Positions 1 to 11,165 of a DNA stretch of 64,000 bases are shown piece after piece. The first letter of the stretch is position 1, and every line of letters begins with the position of its first letter. The position numbers and the translations under genes are program-made. Origin of the DNA: Allomyces macrogynus ATCC 38327 (Eukaryota > Blastocladiomycota > Blastocladiomycetes > Blastocladiales > Blastocladiaceae); assembly GCA_000151295.1 (NCBI GenBank), contig GG745353.1:539896-603895 (forward strand), in the 5' to 3' direction. The notes beneath the pieces were generated by a model that made no database searches, had not been told where the DNA came from, and was given only the letters and a program-made list of their open reading frames with translations.

Positions 1-54
1 GAGACTAACCGACCGTCCACACTCCCTTCTCGCTCTTCGCGCAATTTGAACTGA

Positions 55-591
<537 letters not shown>

Positions 592-1788
592 TGCAGGGCG
601 TGCGCGCGCGATGACCGCGATTCGTGATCTGGGTCTTGCTCGCGGAGAGGCGAGGCCGCCGCCCCTTGCAAAGGGGGTTGGCCGAATGGCTGCCTTCCGC
701 GTCGTGATTTGATTTGGTTTGGCTTGCGTGTTTTTGGGCACCGTTGTATTGGATAGTCGTTTTGATTTGCTGGGCTGTGTGGACCCTGATCCTCGTGCGG
801 CACCGGTGCGAGCGCCGACGGCGTCGCCGAGAGCGGCTGGTTCGAGGGTGGGGAACGTTAAGGGATCACAGGGACGCACGCACGCTGGGCGTCGAAGCGG
901 GGTGTGGGCGGGACCAAGCTGGCGCCGCCAAGGCTTGGAGGCGGCGTGCGGTGCCAGGCAGACGTCGATCGATTGGACGGTCCCTGCTGGCGTTCATTTT
1001 GCTGAGCAAACGTCTCGTGTCGTTCTGCGAGACACGGGACCGCTCAACGAAGAACAGACATCAACACGCCGGTCAACCGCGGGCAGCCGTCCTCTCCCCA
1101 TTTTCTTCCCGTTCTTCCAGTTGTTTGCTGGAGCGCGTACACGCATTCAAGTCCAACCCGGGCGCGCCGTTTTCGCCCAACCAGTCCATCCGAACCAAGC
1201 TGCAAGCATCCGTCTGGCCGACGCTGCAAGCTGCTCGCCGACTTCCTCGCCCTGGATCCAACGATCCAGCTCATGCCACGCCGCCATTGAACCTGCACTG
1301 TGCCGTGCACCTTGCTCGCGCGCTCGACCCCGTTGCCCGGCACCGTTTTGGACTGTGCGCGACCGACGCCGCTGAACGCTGTAAATTAATTGGATTGTGT
1401 GGACTCGATCGCACGCACCTTCGACGGTACATACTGTCGCACTCGCCCCCGTGGTTGGACGGTTATTTGCGCTCGTCTCCCCGCTGTTCGGGTGGACCAA
1501 GTGGGGATGGAGATGTGCGCGCCGGCTGTGCGTCCCTCCCGCATGCTGCCCGGCTCCACGGCTGCACGAGTGATGAAAACACCCGTGGTTCGGTTCGGCG
1601 CCATGGAAGGATGACTGAGGGAGTGGACCCGACCGGCCGCACGCATCACCGGCGCTCGCAGCAGCGCCCATCCAGCCGGTCGTTCACTGAAGCTTGAACG
1701 AGCTAACTTCACGAGCGAGCGGTCGACCGTTGTGATCACGCACGCACGCTCATTCTCTCATTCTCGTCAATTGCACTAGCTCGCCACC
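592..1788. other. Gene-free span between ADK1 and LETM1
   Basis: About 1.2 kb with no recognisable gene. Open frames on both strands exist only because of high G+C. They are arginine/proline/serine-rich, mutually overlapping and match no family I know. The span must hold the ADK1 3' UTR and the LETM1 promoter. I see no clear TATA box or repeat. Confidence 0.5.
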
Positions 1789-4413
1789 ATGCTCGCCCTC
1801 CGCCGCCTTTCCGCGGCCACGCCCGTGACGCGCGTCGCCGCGCACCGCTCCGTCTCGACCTCGCCGCCCATGGCCATGGCGACGGGTTTGCTGCGCGCTC
1901 GCGCGAACGCCGCGCCGCGTGCGTCGCCCGTCGTCATGGATGCGGTCCAGTGGCGCATGTTCACGACGACGTTGTCGCGCATGGTACGCGCTCGTTTTGC
2001 GCCGATGGCTGGCTCTTGGCCCGCGTGCTGATCAGATTTGGATGGACAGGATGTGCCCAAGCCGACCGACCCGGCGAGCAGTGCCGTGCCCGCGGCTGCA
2101 CCGCCTACAGCCACGACCGACGCACCCGCGCCCGTGACGCCGCCGGCCCCCGCGACTCCCGCCGCCGTCCCGGCCAAGAAGCCGCTGCTGCGTAAGCTGC
2201 GCGAGGACACGTGGCCGCACATCAAGGAAGAGCTCGTGCACTACAAGGAAGGGTCGAAGCTACTGGCCTACGAGGTGCGGCTCAGTACGCGGTACCTGCT
2301 TAAGCTGATGCGCGGCAACCAGCTTTCGCGGCGCGAGCAAAAACAATTGCGGCGCACCGTCTCGGACCTATTCCGCTTGGTCCCGTTCCTCGTGCTCGTC
2401 GCGATCCCGTTTGCCGAATTGGCGCTGCCCGTGTTGCTCAAGCTCTTCCCGAACATGCTGCCGTCAACGTTCGAGAAATCGTTTGAGCAAGAGGAGAAGA
2501 AGAAGAAGGTGCTCAAGATGCGGCTGCAGCTCGCCAAGTTCTTGCAGGAGACAGTCTCGGAAATGGCCGTCGACAATGCTGGCAAGAACAAGCAGGCGGT
2601 CGGCGAATTCACCGACTTTTTCCGCAAGATCCGGACGACGGGCGAGCCCGCCGATACCGCGGCGCTGATCAAGGTGGCCCAGAAATTCGAGGACGAATTG
2701 ACGCTCGAGAACCTGTCGCGGCCGCAACTCGTGTCGATGTGCAAGTACATGGGCATCAACGCGTTTGGCACCGACAACTGGCTGCGGTACCAATTGCGCG
2801 CCAAGATGCGGCAATTGCACGCCGACGACCAAATGATTTTCTTTGAGGGGGTCAACGAACTGTCGATCCCGGAACTGCAAAAGGCGTGTATCGATCGTGG
2901 TATCAAGACGATGGGCGTGTCCCCCGCGCGGCTGCGGTACGACTTGCAGCAGTGGCTCGACCTGCACCTGATTCACAAGATCCCGTCGACGCTCTTGATC
3001 TTGTCGCGTGCGTTCATTTTCACCGATCAGCCCATGTACTCGAAGGGCGAGCGGCCCGTGGTCGAGGCCGCCACGGCCACGACGCCCGTGGCGGAACCGG
3101 TCGCGGAATTGCCGCCGACGACGGCCGAGGCGCTCCAGGCGACGCTGCAGTCGTTGCCAGAGAATCTGATTTCCGAGGCCGAGCTCAAGTTGTCGGGTGA
3201 CGGGAAACCGTCCTACAAGAAGCGGCTTGAGGTGCTCAAGCAGCAGGAAGAGATTATTGCTGAGGAACTCGCGCAGGAGAAGGCGGCCGCCGAGGACGTG
3301 CGTCGACAAAAGGAGGAGGAGAAGGCCGCTGCGGCCGCGGCTGCTGCTGCTGCCGCTGCTGCTGCTGCCGCCGCCCAGCCTGTCGCGGAGCCAGTCGCTG
3401 CCGCTGCGCCGCCCGTCGTCGCTGCTGAAGTCGCGCCCGCGGCGGCCCCCGCTGCTGCTCCTGCCATCTCGGACTCCGCGACCCCCGCCCCGGCCACCAC
3501 CGCGGACGCTCCTGCGGCCGCGCCCGCACCCGCCGAGGTGGCCGAGCCCGACGTGCGCATGTCGGTGACGCAGGTCAAGGAGCTCGGCGAGGCCATCAAG
3601 GTGCTCACGTCCAAGTCGGCCGTCGACTCGGAGCGCGTCGTGCTCGAGTCGATCAAGGGCGAGCGCGCCGCCGACTTGCTGCAGAAGGAGAAGGAGAAGG
3701 CCGATGCAGCAGCAGCTGCCGCGGCGGCTGCGGCTGCGGCTGCGGCCAAGGCCGCTGAAGCTCCGACGCCCGAAGCTGAGACCCCGGCTGCCGCGCCGGT
3801 TACGGAGGCCAAGCCCGCGGTCGCTGAGACCAAGCCGGTCAAGCCCGCGACGCCCGTTGTCGAGCCGGCAGCACCGGCACCATCTGCCGCAACATCGCCG
3901 GCCACCCCCGAGCCCGCCGTTGCCACCGTCCCGACCCCTGCGCCCGCGCCAGCCGTCGAGGAGCCCATGGCGCCGCGCAAGGAGGACAAGACCAAGTCGC
4001 GCCTCGAGTCGCAGGTGGACAAGCTGATTTCCAAGCTCTCTGCTGAACTCGAGCAATACGACTCGGAGATCGGGTCCAAGCTGAACACGATCCAGGCCAA
4101 CGAGTACGGCCAGCTGCAAGCCGAGGACGTGGAAGCGGCGCTGCGATCGATTCGGTCGCGGCCGCGCGACGAGGCCGAGATCAAGGCGATTGTCAAGAAA
4201 CTCGACCGCAATAACGACGGGTACATTGCCTTGTCAGAATTGCTCGAGTTGGCGCGCGAGGTCGAGGAGACCGAGGGGACGGGAGTGGTCGTGGAGGCGC
4301 CGGAACAGGGGAAGACCAAGGGGGATGCGGAGAAGAAGGCGGCGGATGGCGAGGCGGAGCCGCCAAAGAAGTTGTCGCCGAGCGATATTGTGCAGCCGGA
4401 TCACCACGCGTAA
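1789..4413 (+). CDS. LETM1: LETM1-like mitochondrial inner-membrane cation/proton exchanger
   Basis: Two exons: 1789-1983 and 2050-4413 (852 aa). The 66-nt intron 1984-2049 starts gtacgc, carries a ctgat branch site and joins in phase 0. Exon 1 encodes an Arg/Ser/Ala-rich presequence typical of mitochondrial import. The LETM1 core follows: conserved basic helix (RYLLKLMRGNQLSRRE), then the single transmembrane segment LVPFLVLVAIPFAELALPVL and the FPNMLPSTF motif, then the ribosome-binding-like domain. The C-terminus has an EF-hand loop (DRNNDGYIALSE). Compared with the family it carries long low-complexity Ala/Pro inserts, including two runs of about 15 or more alanines. Family knowledge: K+/H+ or Ca2+/H+ exchange and cristae maintenance. 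The terminal tail is acidic/lysine-rich and not conserved. Confidence 0.93.
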
Positions 4414-4839
4414 AGGGTTGATGCGGGAGTGAGGGGGTTGTGTTAGCTGTTCGTTGCCGTGGTTCGTAAGCAGGTGGTGCTGTTGTTGGTTTTCGTTTCG
4501 TTTCTTTTCGAGTTCGTTATCTCTCTGTGCATATATAGGCTCCTTCCAACACGCTCATTATTCTTGCTCGATGCCGTTTCGGTTGTTTTTGGTACACCTG
4601 AGAGCAGCGGAGAGCGGACCCTTGCGATTTCTTGAGGGTTCGGTTCCACGACTGAACGACCAGATGCGGTCGCAACAGCTACTGACTGCTCGTGCAGATC
4701 GTAGACTCTGGCAGCAAAAACGGACATGTTTCCGGGAATCAACGACATGCATCTCTCGTCCACCCGCACCGGGCTCGTGCTTCTCCACGCAACCCAGCCG
4801 CACCACCACCAGTCGCTACGACCGGCAGACGTGTTCATT
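4414..4839. other. Convergent 3' spacer LETM1 / ARPC2
   Basis: This 0.43-kb spacer separates two genes whose 3' ends face each other. It is AT-richer than its surroundings (for example a gtgcatatatagg stretch near 4528) and probably holds both 3' UTRs. An apparently long minus-strand frame through it is explained by the spliced ARPC2 end, not by a longer protein. Confidence 0.5.
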
Positions 4840-5891
4840 TCATCCCCGGCGCACAAACGTCCGCCCACTACAAAAAGTGGACGAGTCAGTGTTCTGTCCA
4901 TCTTCTCCACCGCATTAGAAAGGCAACGACCGTACCTGGCCGTCTTCTTTTCGGCATTGGGCAGTTCGGGCTTGGCGCGGTTAAGCACCTTGAGGAAACT
5001 GTCGACGCGTGCGCGCATGCGCGAGTGCATGTAGGCCTTGGAGCACTTGATGTGGTAGTGCAAGAAGTCGCGGAACAGCTGGATGCGCGAAATGGTGGCC
5101 TCGCGCGTGGCCGCGTCGGCGAGATGGCGCGGGAACAGGACTGTTGGATGCGCATCAAAGGTGAGCACTCGAATCTCGCGACGGAAGCGATTCGAGGAGT
5201 GCAACGTACTGAACGTCACGTAGCCGACACTGTCGCCCTCCGGCACGTCCGGCAACCCACGCAGTTCGAGCGGCGGGTCGCGCGCGGAATACAACACGGC
5301 AGGGGCGTTCTGGCACGACGCCTGGCGACGCGCGTCGACGAATTCCTGCAAGAACACCTTGGCAAAGACGCGGTCGGTCTCTTCCTTGAACTGGGTCGCG
5401 AAAATAACCGTGACGCGGTCAGGCTGCGCCTGCACGAAGAAGGCCTCGCCGTCGCGGTAGTGCAGGGCAAACACGTCCGACGCGCGCTTTTCGGCGTGCG
5501 CGACAAATGCCTTGTGGAAGAGGGCCGCCATGGCGTGCCGCTTGAGCAGCGGCACGTCCGTCAAGACGCGTGTGGTCAAGTCGTCCGAGGCAGCGACGGC
5601 ATCGAGGTCGATGCGCAAGGTCACGTCGTAGCCGTTGTCGGGCGTGGCCTGCAGCATGTCGCCGTAGATGGAGGCGAGGAACTCGTTGGCGCCGAGCGCG
5701 GCAAGTTCGGCGTAGCACCGCAGCGCCAGCGAGACGTGCACGACGGCCTTGTTGTCGGATTCGGTCGCGGCATAGAACTTGGCGCCGTCAAAGTCGGCAA
5801 TCTGCAGCTTGAGCGAGTCGGCGCGGTCGCCGGCGAGCCGCGTCTGCAGCATGTCGAGCAGGATCGTGTTGTGGCTGTCGAGCAGGATCAT
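4840..5891 (-). CDS. ARPC2: Arp2/3 complex subunit 2 (p34-Arc)
   Basis: Three exons on the minus strand: 5891-5210, 5140-4936 and 4867-4840 (304 aa, against about 300 in the family). The start is at MILLDSHNTILLDML, the near-invariant p34 N-terminus. Intron 5141-5209 interrupts GYVTF / LFPRH, and removing it restores the conserved junction. Intron 4868-4935 joins KKTA to SGRTFVRR and a stop, exactly the fungal C-terminus. Reading through instead gives a nonsense tail. p34 forms the structural core of Arp2/3 with ARPC4 and contacts the mother filament. The actin helix HYHIKCSKAYMHSRMR is intact. It is transcribed divergently from CKB1. Confidence 0.95.
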
Positions 5892-6625
5892 GGTCGGTTG
5901 GTTTTCGTGATGGGGACGTTGGGGTCGATGGGCCGATGATGGGAATGGGTGCGGTTGGGCGGGAATGGGTGCGGTTGGGCGGGCCAGGGGGTCGTGGCGG
6001 GCGGTGGAGCGCGCTTCGGCCGTGCTGCCGGTGCGGAATCGGTTTTGTGGGCGCGTCGTCGTACAACAGCAGATCGCGGTTGTCGTCGTCGTCGATGCGT
6101 TCGTTCTTGACTTGTCGCGATGGCGGTGGCGGCCGGCCAAGAGCGGCCAGGCGCGCGGTGGAGGATCGCCTGCCACGCCTTTCCCCAACCGCACGGCCTT
6201 GTTGCAGCAAGCAGAGGACGCTTGCTGCGGGACATCACACCTCGCACCTCGTGGCGTGGCGCACGCCCGCCGCCGCAATGGCCTCGTTGCGCACCTTCAC
6301 GGGGGCGCCTCTCGCGCCGACCCGCGACCACGACGACGACGGCGCCCAGCCGGCCCACAACTTGGCGCAGCGCGACAACCAAGCGCGCACGCTCATCTTG
6401 CGAGCGGTTGCTGCAAGTTACCCAGCCCGCTGCACGCTCGGCCAACCCCATTACCCCGGATTTCGCGCGCCACCCAAGGCCTCGACCTCCACGACCCAGG
6501 CACGAACCCACGCACGCACGCGCCGCCACGTACCTGGCCAGGCGCGCGCACTCCCCCGCTCGAACCACCGCGCCCGATCCGACGCGCACGCGCACGGACT
6601 GCCCGCGGCACACTCCACGCGGACC
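5892..6625. other. Bidirectional promoter region ARPC2 / CK2 beta
   Basis: This 0.73-kb interval lies between two divergent start codons and should hold both promoters. I see no TATA box. It contains an exact 2 x 20-nt tandem duplication at 5941-5980. Open frames through it are compositionally driven and unrelated to known proteins. Confidence 0.55.
5941..5980. repeat. 20-nt tandem duplication
   Basis: Two exact copies of a 20-nt G-rich unit (gggaatgggtgcggttgggc) lie back to back, about 50 bp upstream of the ARPC2 start codon. Confidence 0.9.
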
Positions 6626-7954
6626 ATGTTCAGCTTTCTCAACATGGGCGGCGGCGCGGCCGGTGCCGCCGACGACGCTGCCAATGCGGGCGACGGCTAC
6701 TCGTACCACGACGCGCGATACCACCAGCCGGGCGCCTGGGACGACCACGGCGACTTTGGCACAGAAGAGTCGGCGTCGGAGACGGATCCGGACTCGTTCT
6801 CGGACGAGTCGGAGATTACCGACGACCAGGATGACGAAGTGGTCGAGTGGATCCCGTGGTTCCATTCGCTCGCCGGCAACGAGATCTTGGCCGCCGTCAC
6901 GATTGATTTTATCGAGGACGAGTTCAACCTGACGGGCTTGTCGGCGCTCGTGCCGTATTACCAGGAGGCGCTCGATGTGATTCTTGATAACGAGACGGGT
7001 ACGATTGGCTGGATCCGTTGGGTGCTCGACTTTGACCATCGCTCCGCGAAAGCTGATCTGGTTGTGGTTGCGCTCGTGTAGACGAAAACGTCGACATGGA
7101 CCTCGTTGATTCGTCGGCGCAGCTGCTCTACAGCCTGATTCACGCGCGCTACGTCACGACCAAGGCCGGCCTGCACCAAATGGTTCGTTTCTCGGTGCTC
7201 GTGCTGCCCGCTCGCGCCACAGAACGCAAACTGACCGAACCCTGTTCGCTATCCAGTACATGAAACTCGAAAACCGCGATTTCGGCGTGTGCCCGCGCGT
7301 GCTGTGCAACGGCTACCCGCTGCTGCCCGTCGGCGAATACGACCAGCCCGGCATGGGGTCCGTCCACTTCTACTGCCACAACTGCGAGGACATTTACGAG
7401 CCGTTTAGCAAGCGGTACTCGCGATTGGACGGTGTGTACGCCGCACACACACACACACTCCCCCCCCCCCCCCCTACCGCCCTTACCGCAACTAACCCTC
7501 CCCCCCTCCCTCATTTCCAGGCGCTACGTTCGGCTCGACCTTCCCGCACCTGCTCTTCCAATCCTACCCCGGCCTGCACGAGGAACTACAAGTACTGCTC
7601 GGTCTCGCGCCGACGCCGGCGCGATACGCCACGTCCTCGCCTGTCCCACCCGCCGACCCGGACATGGACGTGACGCCGCTCACGTATGTCCCGAAAATGT
7701 TTGGATTCCGCGTAAACGAGGCGGCCTACGTGCGCCCGCACGCCTACTGGCTCCGGTGGCAGCCCGGGTGCGACCCACGATCGGGACTCATGGTTCCGCC
7801 GGCGCCACCAACCATGGCAGACGAGGCGGATGAGCTCGAGGGGGAGGAGGACGCGTTGAGCGAGGCCATGGACGTGGATACAGGGTCGGCGGCGGCATCG
7901 GCCGCTGGGGTGGGGGGTCATGGAGTGGTGAGGGAGGAAGAGCAGGAGATTTGA
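6626..7954 (+). CDS. CKB1: Casein kinase II regulatory (beta) subunit
   Basis: Four exons: 6626-6998, 7082-7182, 7257-7431 and 7521-7954 (360 aa). The order is an acidic N-terminus, the conserved helix VEWIPWFHSLAGNEILA, DFIEDEFNLTGL, and LLYSLIHARYVTTKAGLHQM. The Cys4 zinc ribbon that mediates beta-beta dimerisation follows (CPRVLC ... CHNC), then GATFGSTFPHLLFQ and the alpha-binding tail around YVPKMFGFRVN. CK2 beta assembles the tetrameric holoenzyme and selects substrates. The C-terminus extends by about 60 acidic residues beyond the usual end. The third intron (7432-7520) contains a CA-repeat followed by 15 consecutive C. Confidence 0.94.
7460..7474 (+). repeat. C15 homopolymer in CKB1 intron 3
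   Basis: Fifteen consecutive C follow a short CA microsatellite inside the intron, upstream of an actaacc branch-like sequence and the ttccag acceptor. Confidence 0.9.
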
Positions 7955-8350
7955 TGCCGGTGGAGTAGTAGTAGTGCGATTCGGCTTGGATTTGGTTGTT
8001 TTTTTGTTTGTTGGTTTTGGTTTTTTTTTTTTTTTTTTGGTTTTTGGTTCGTTTGGTGGCACCACTTTGTGTACGCAAGTGCAGCAGCAGCACGTCGAAT
8101 TATTCCCTGGGTGGATCTTCTTTTGATTATTTTGTTGTCGGGGCCGTCGTCGCTTGAGCACCCCGAGCAGCTCGTGCTCGCTCTTGCTGCTGGCAGATCA
8201 CTTCAAGTATTGAAGTCTTGAAGTGATCTGACGTGTGGGCAAACCGCCAACGGCCGCCAACGTGTTGCTCGCTCTCGCTGATGAACCAGCAGCTGCAAGT
8301 CGACCAACCTTCAATCCACGAAATCTCAACACTCCTCGACTCTTTGCAAC
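7955..8350. other. Spacer CKB1 to carnosine methyltransferase
   Basis: A 0.4-kb spacer. It holds an 18-T run (8021-8038) in the presumed 3' UTR of CKB1, and the perfect inverted repeat at 8194-8230 upstream of the next start codon. Confidence 0.6.
8194..8230. repeat. Perfect 14-bp inverted repeat, 9-nt loop
   Basis: Arm CAGATCACTTCAAG (8194-8207) is the exact reverse complement of CTTGAAGTGATCTG (8217-8230). The loop is tattgaagt. A nested CTTCAA-gta-TTGAAG dyad overlaps it. It lies 120 bp before the ATG of the carnosine methyltransferase. It could be a transcription-factor dyad or a 5' UTR hairpin; the sequence does not decide. Confidence 0.9.
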
Positions 8351-9994
8351 ATGTCGCAATCCGCACGTCGCCGCCGCGGCGGCCGCGGCGGCCGCGGCGC
8401 CAGTCGCCCAACTTCCAGTGCCCCACGGCCATCCTCATCCAGCAACCCCGGGCCAGGACCAGTATCCCCAGCATCGCGTCCCCCACCAGCATCGGCACCC
8501 GCACCCCAAGCGCACGACCATGATCACACGCACGACCACGACTCCGACTCTGACGACGACGAGCACGCCGAACAGCTCGCGCTCGACCACGTCCTGACCT
8601 CGCTCGCGCGGTACGCGGCCGTTGTTGGTCGCATGCCAGCACGGAAACGTGCTGCGCTCGAGCGAATTCCGGCTCACCATGCGGCCCTGCTCAACGAGCA
8701 CGCGGCGTTCACGCGTAATTTGGACGCGGTTGATGCGGGGATTACGGCCAACGACCAGTTTTTCCGTGCCGTCTTGAAGGCCGATCCGACGATGCTCGCG
8801 GGTTACTTGGCGCGGATGCGCAGGATGGGGTCGGCAACGGCGCCGGAACCGCAGCCGGCGGATGTCGATAAGGCGGTGAGTACGTTGAAGCAGGTGGCAA
8901 GGGATTGGAGTGCGGAGGTACGTTTGTGTGTGCACGCTGTGGTTCGGGGGTTGGAGAAGAGGTGCTGACTGTGGTGGTGGATAGGGCGCGCCGGAGCGCG
9001 CAAAGTGTTACCAGCCCATGATCGACGCGCTCGTGGGCGAGTTTGTGAACATCGAGGAGCGGTTCGTGACGTTGTCCTTGCTCTCTGCGCCATGGCCTGT
9101 GAATTGACAACCGTTCCTAGATCTTCGCGACGAGTCTTGATCCCGGGAGCGGGCCTTGGCCGGTTGGTTTGGGAAGTGGCCAAACTCGGGTTCGCGAGCG
9201 AGGGCAACGAGTTTTCGTTCCACATGCTGCTCGTGTCCAACTATCTACTGAACGGGTATCATATTGGCCGTTCTGACTCGATATCGTCGATATTCAGTTG
9301 TTAACTCGGCCCCGCTGCTTCTCCACCTCCAGAATCACGCTCCCCGAGCAGCACACGCTCTACCCCTACGTCCACACCCTCTCCAACTCGCTCAATTTCA
9401 CGACCGACCAAGTGCGTCCTGTGGCCGTGCCCGACGTCCTCCCGTCGTCCCTACCCGACGGCGCCGACATGAGCATGGTCGCGGGCGACTTTGTCGAAGT
9501 CTACTCGTCGCCGACCTACACCGGTACTTCCCCCCCCCCCCCCCCCCACCCCGCGTCTCTCAACGCGCGAGCTCACGAGACTGACCCGTGCGTGTAGCCG
9601 CGTTCGACTCGGTCCTGACCTGTTTCTTCCTCGACACGGCGCACAACATTGTCGAGTACCTCGAGATCCTGCACCGGATCGTGCGTTCGGGCGGGATCTG
9701 GATCAATAACGGCCCGCTGCTGTTCCACTGGGAGGACGCGGCGGATCCGCGCGAACTGTCGATTGAGATGGATTGGACGGGGTTGCGCAAGTTGATTGAG
9801 GCCGTGGGGTTTGAGATTGAGGTGCGTTTTTGGAAAGACTTACGGGTACGTGCAACGCGTGGATTCTGACGGACTGACGGACTGGGCGTTTGTAGAGGGA
9901 AGAGTGGATCGAGACAACGTACGCGGCCAACCGGCAGTCGATGCTGCAGTACGTCTACCGATGCGTATTCTTGGTCGCGCGGCGCATGCCGTGA
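8351..9994 (+). CDS. Carnosine N-methyltransferase (N2227-like family)
   Basis: Six exons: 8351-8917, 8985-9061, 9121-9255, 9333-9523, 9598-9821 and 9896-9994 (430 aa). The family transfers methyl from SAM to carnosine-type substrates (CARNMT1; yeast YNL092W). Seen here: an N-terminal RGG-like and His/Asp-rich linker, the regulatory helices ending [15 protein letters not shown], and the SAM site [20 protein letters not shown] followed by [16 protein letters not shown]. The core also has [33 protein letters not shown] and [11 protein letters not shown]. All junction phases match. The second intron is only 59 nt, the shortest in the window. The fourth intron contains 18 consecutive C. The N-terminal 80 residues are low complexity and poorly conserved. 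Confidence 0.92.
9530..9547 (+). repeat. C18 homopolymer in intron
   Basis: Eighteen consecutive C sit immediately after the donor region of the fourth intron of the carnosine methyltransferase (intron 9524-9597). Confidence 0.9.
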
Positions 9995-10259
9995 TGCGAA
10001 GCTGCGAGATGGCAAACAGAGCAGAGGGGCGTGTCTTTTTGTACAGGACGTTTTGATTTCCTCCGTGTGCGGTGCCAATGCAGGGAGGTCGAAAATCAAC
10101 ATCAAGGATCCATGAAATTCAATCAAATCAACTCGCGCCCCACGCCAGGGATCACCATCCCAATCACACGCTCACTCCATCCACCTCCCTCAACTCTCTC
10201 CTTTCTGACGCCTGTGTCCACCCCGCGTCGCGTCGTCTCGCGCGACCCAACTCCCTCAC

Positions 10260-10743
10260 TCACTCCTGCGCCTCGGCCACAACGACGCGCCCATGCTCAT
10301 CAATCTCGAGCGGCGCGCCCGTCTCCTCCTGGTAAATCTTGCTCGCCTTCTCCGCCGACGCGCGACGTTCCTCGTCTGTCCGGTTCTCGCGGTGCGACGC
10401 GGCGACCAAGCTCGCGACGCGCCGGTCGGCATCGCCCATGGGCCCGTGCTCGGCCGCGTACTGCGCCTCGCGCGTACCGGCATCCTCGCCGAGCGGGTCG
10501 CGCAGGGCCCCGCGCGGCGGCGGCGTGCGCAGGTCGTACTTGTGGTGGCCGAGCGGTTCCTCGGCTGCGAGGGTGGGTGGAGTGAGCATGGTGTGCGGTC
10601 GGAGGATGGTTGGAGGACAGACACGCACGCGCTTCGTCGGGCACGGCTTCTTCGTCGCCGCGCAGCTCGAGCTCGAGCGCTTCCTGGTCGCGCACGATGA
10701 ACTGGTCGTCGATGGCGTTGCGGTGCTCGCGCGTGCTGGCCAT
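10260..10743 (-). CDS. Hypothetical acidic protein, 139 aa
   Basis: Two exons on the minus strand: 10743-10629 and 10564-10260. The intron 10565-10628 has donor gtgcgt and acceptor cgcag, and contains CTCCACC. I do not recognise the family. The protein is charged and probably soluble. It starts MASTREHRNAIDDQFIVRDQ, has a central basic/Pro patch (HHKYDLRTPPPRGALRD), and ends with a likely helix (HRENRTDEERRASAEKASK) before an acidic tail. No signal peptide or membrane segment is visible. The clean splice and phase closure support a real gene. The exact start is less sure because another open frame runs upstream. Confidence 0.6.
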
Positions 10744-11165
10744 GGTGCTGCCTGGTTGGTGGGTTGGCTGGGTCGGACCGATTCGGTTGGGGTTGGCCAG
10801 CGTCGCGAATAAGAGGGGCGGCAATCGCAGCCGGGCGAGCGTCGGCTCGTGCGCAGCCAACGCTGACGGTGCGCGCAGGCGCCGCGTCGTCGGCTCGAGA
10901 ACGTTGCTCGTGCGGTTGGGCTGCGGGCGCTCGCATCGCGCCGCGTGCTGGCGGGCGGCAAGCAGCGCTCATGTTCCACTTTGGTTGTTCCCGGTCGCGA
11001 CGCGTCGCTCTACGTCTCTCGCTTTGTCAACCAGACCAAACGACGCCAAACGACCGCCACAACACAAGCAAAAGCAGTTTCATTGCAGCTGGAAGAACGA
11101 CGCTGAAAACAAGATTCTGATGTGCTCACCCCTCACCACCGCATTGCACTTACCTCCCCACGAAG
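10744..11165. other. Spacer between orphan gene and RRM gene
   Basis: 0.42 kb, probably the orphan gene promoter plus the 3' UTR of the RRM gene. No recognisable element. Confidence 0.4.

Noticed and set aside
2464..4119. 551-aa minus-strand frame opposite LETM1
   Set aside because: Antisense shadow, rich in Arg/Gly/Leu from GC-rich complementary codons.
4443..6278. 611-aa continuous minus-strand frame as a single gene
   Set aside because: Only 4936-5891 is p34-like. The N- and C-terminal parts are upstream sequence and intron/3' UTR read-through; splicing gives a standard 304-aa ARPC2.
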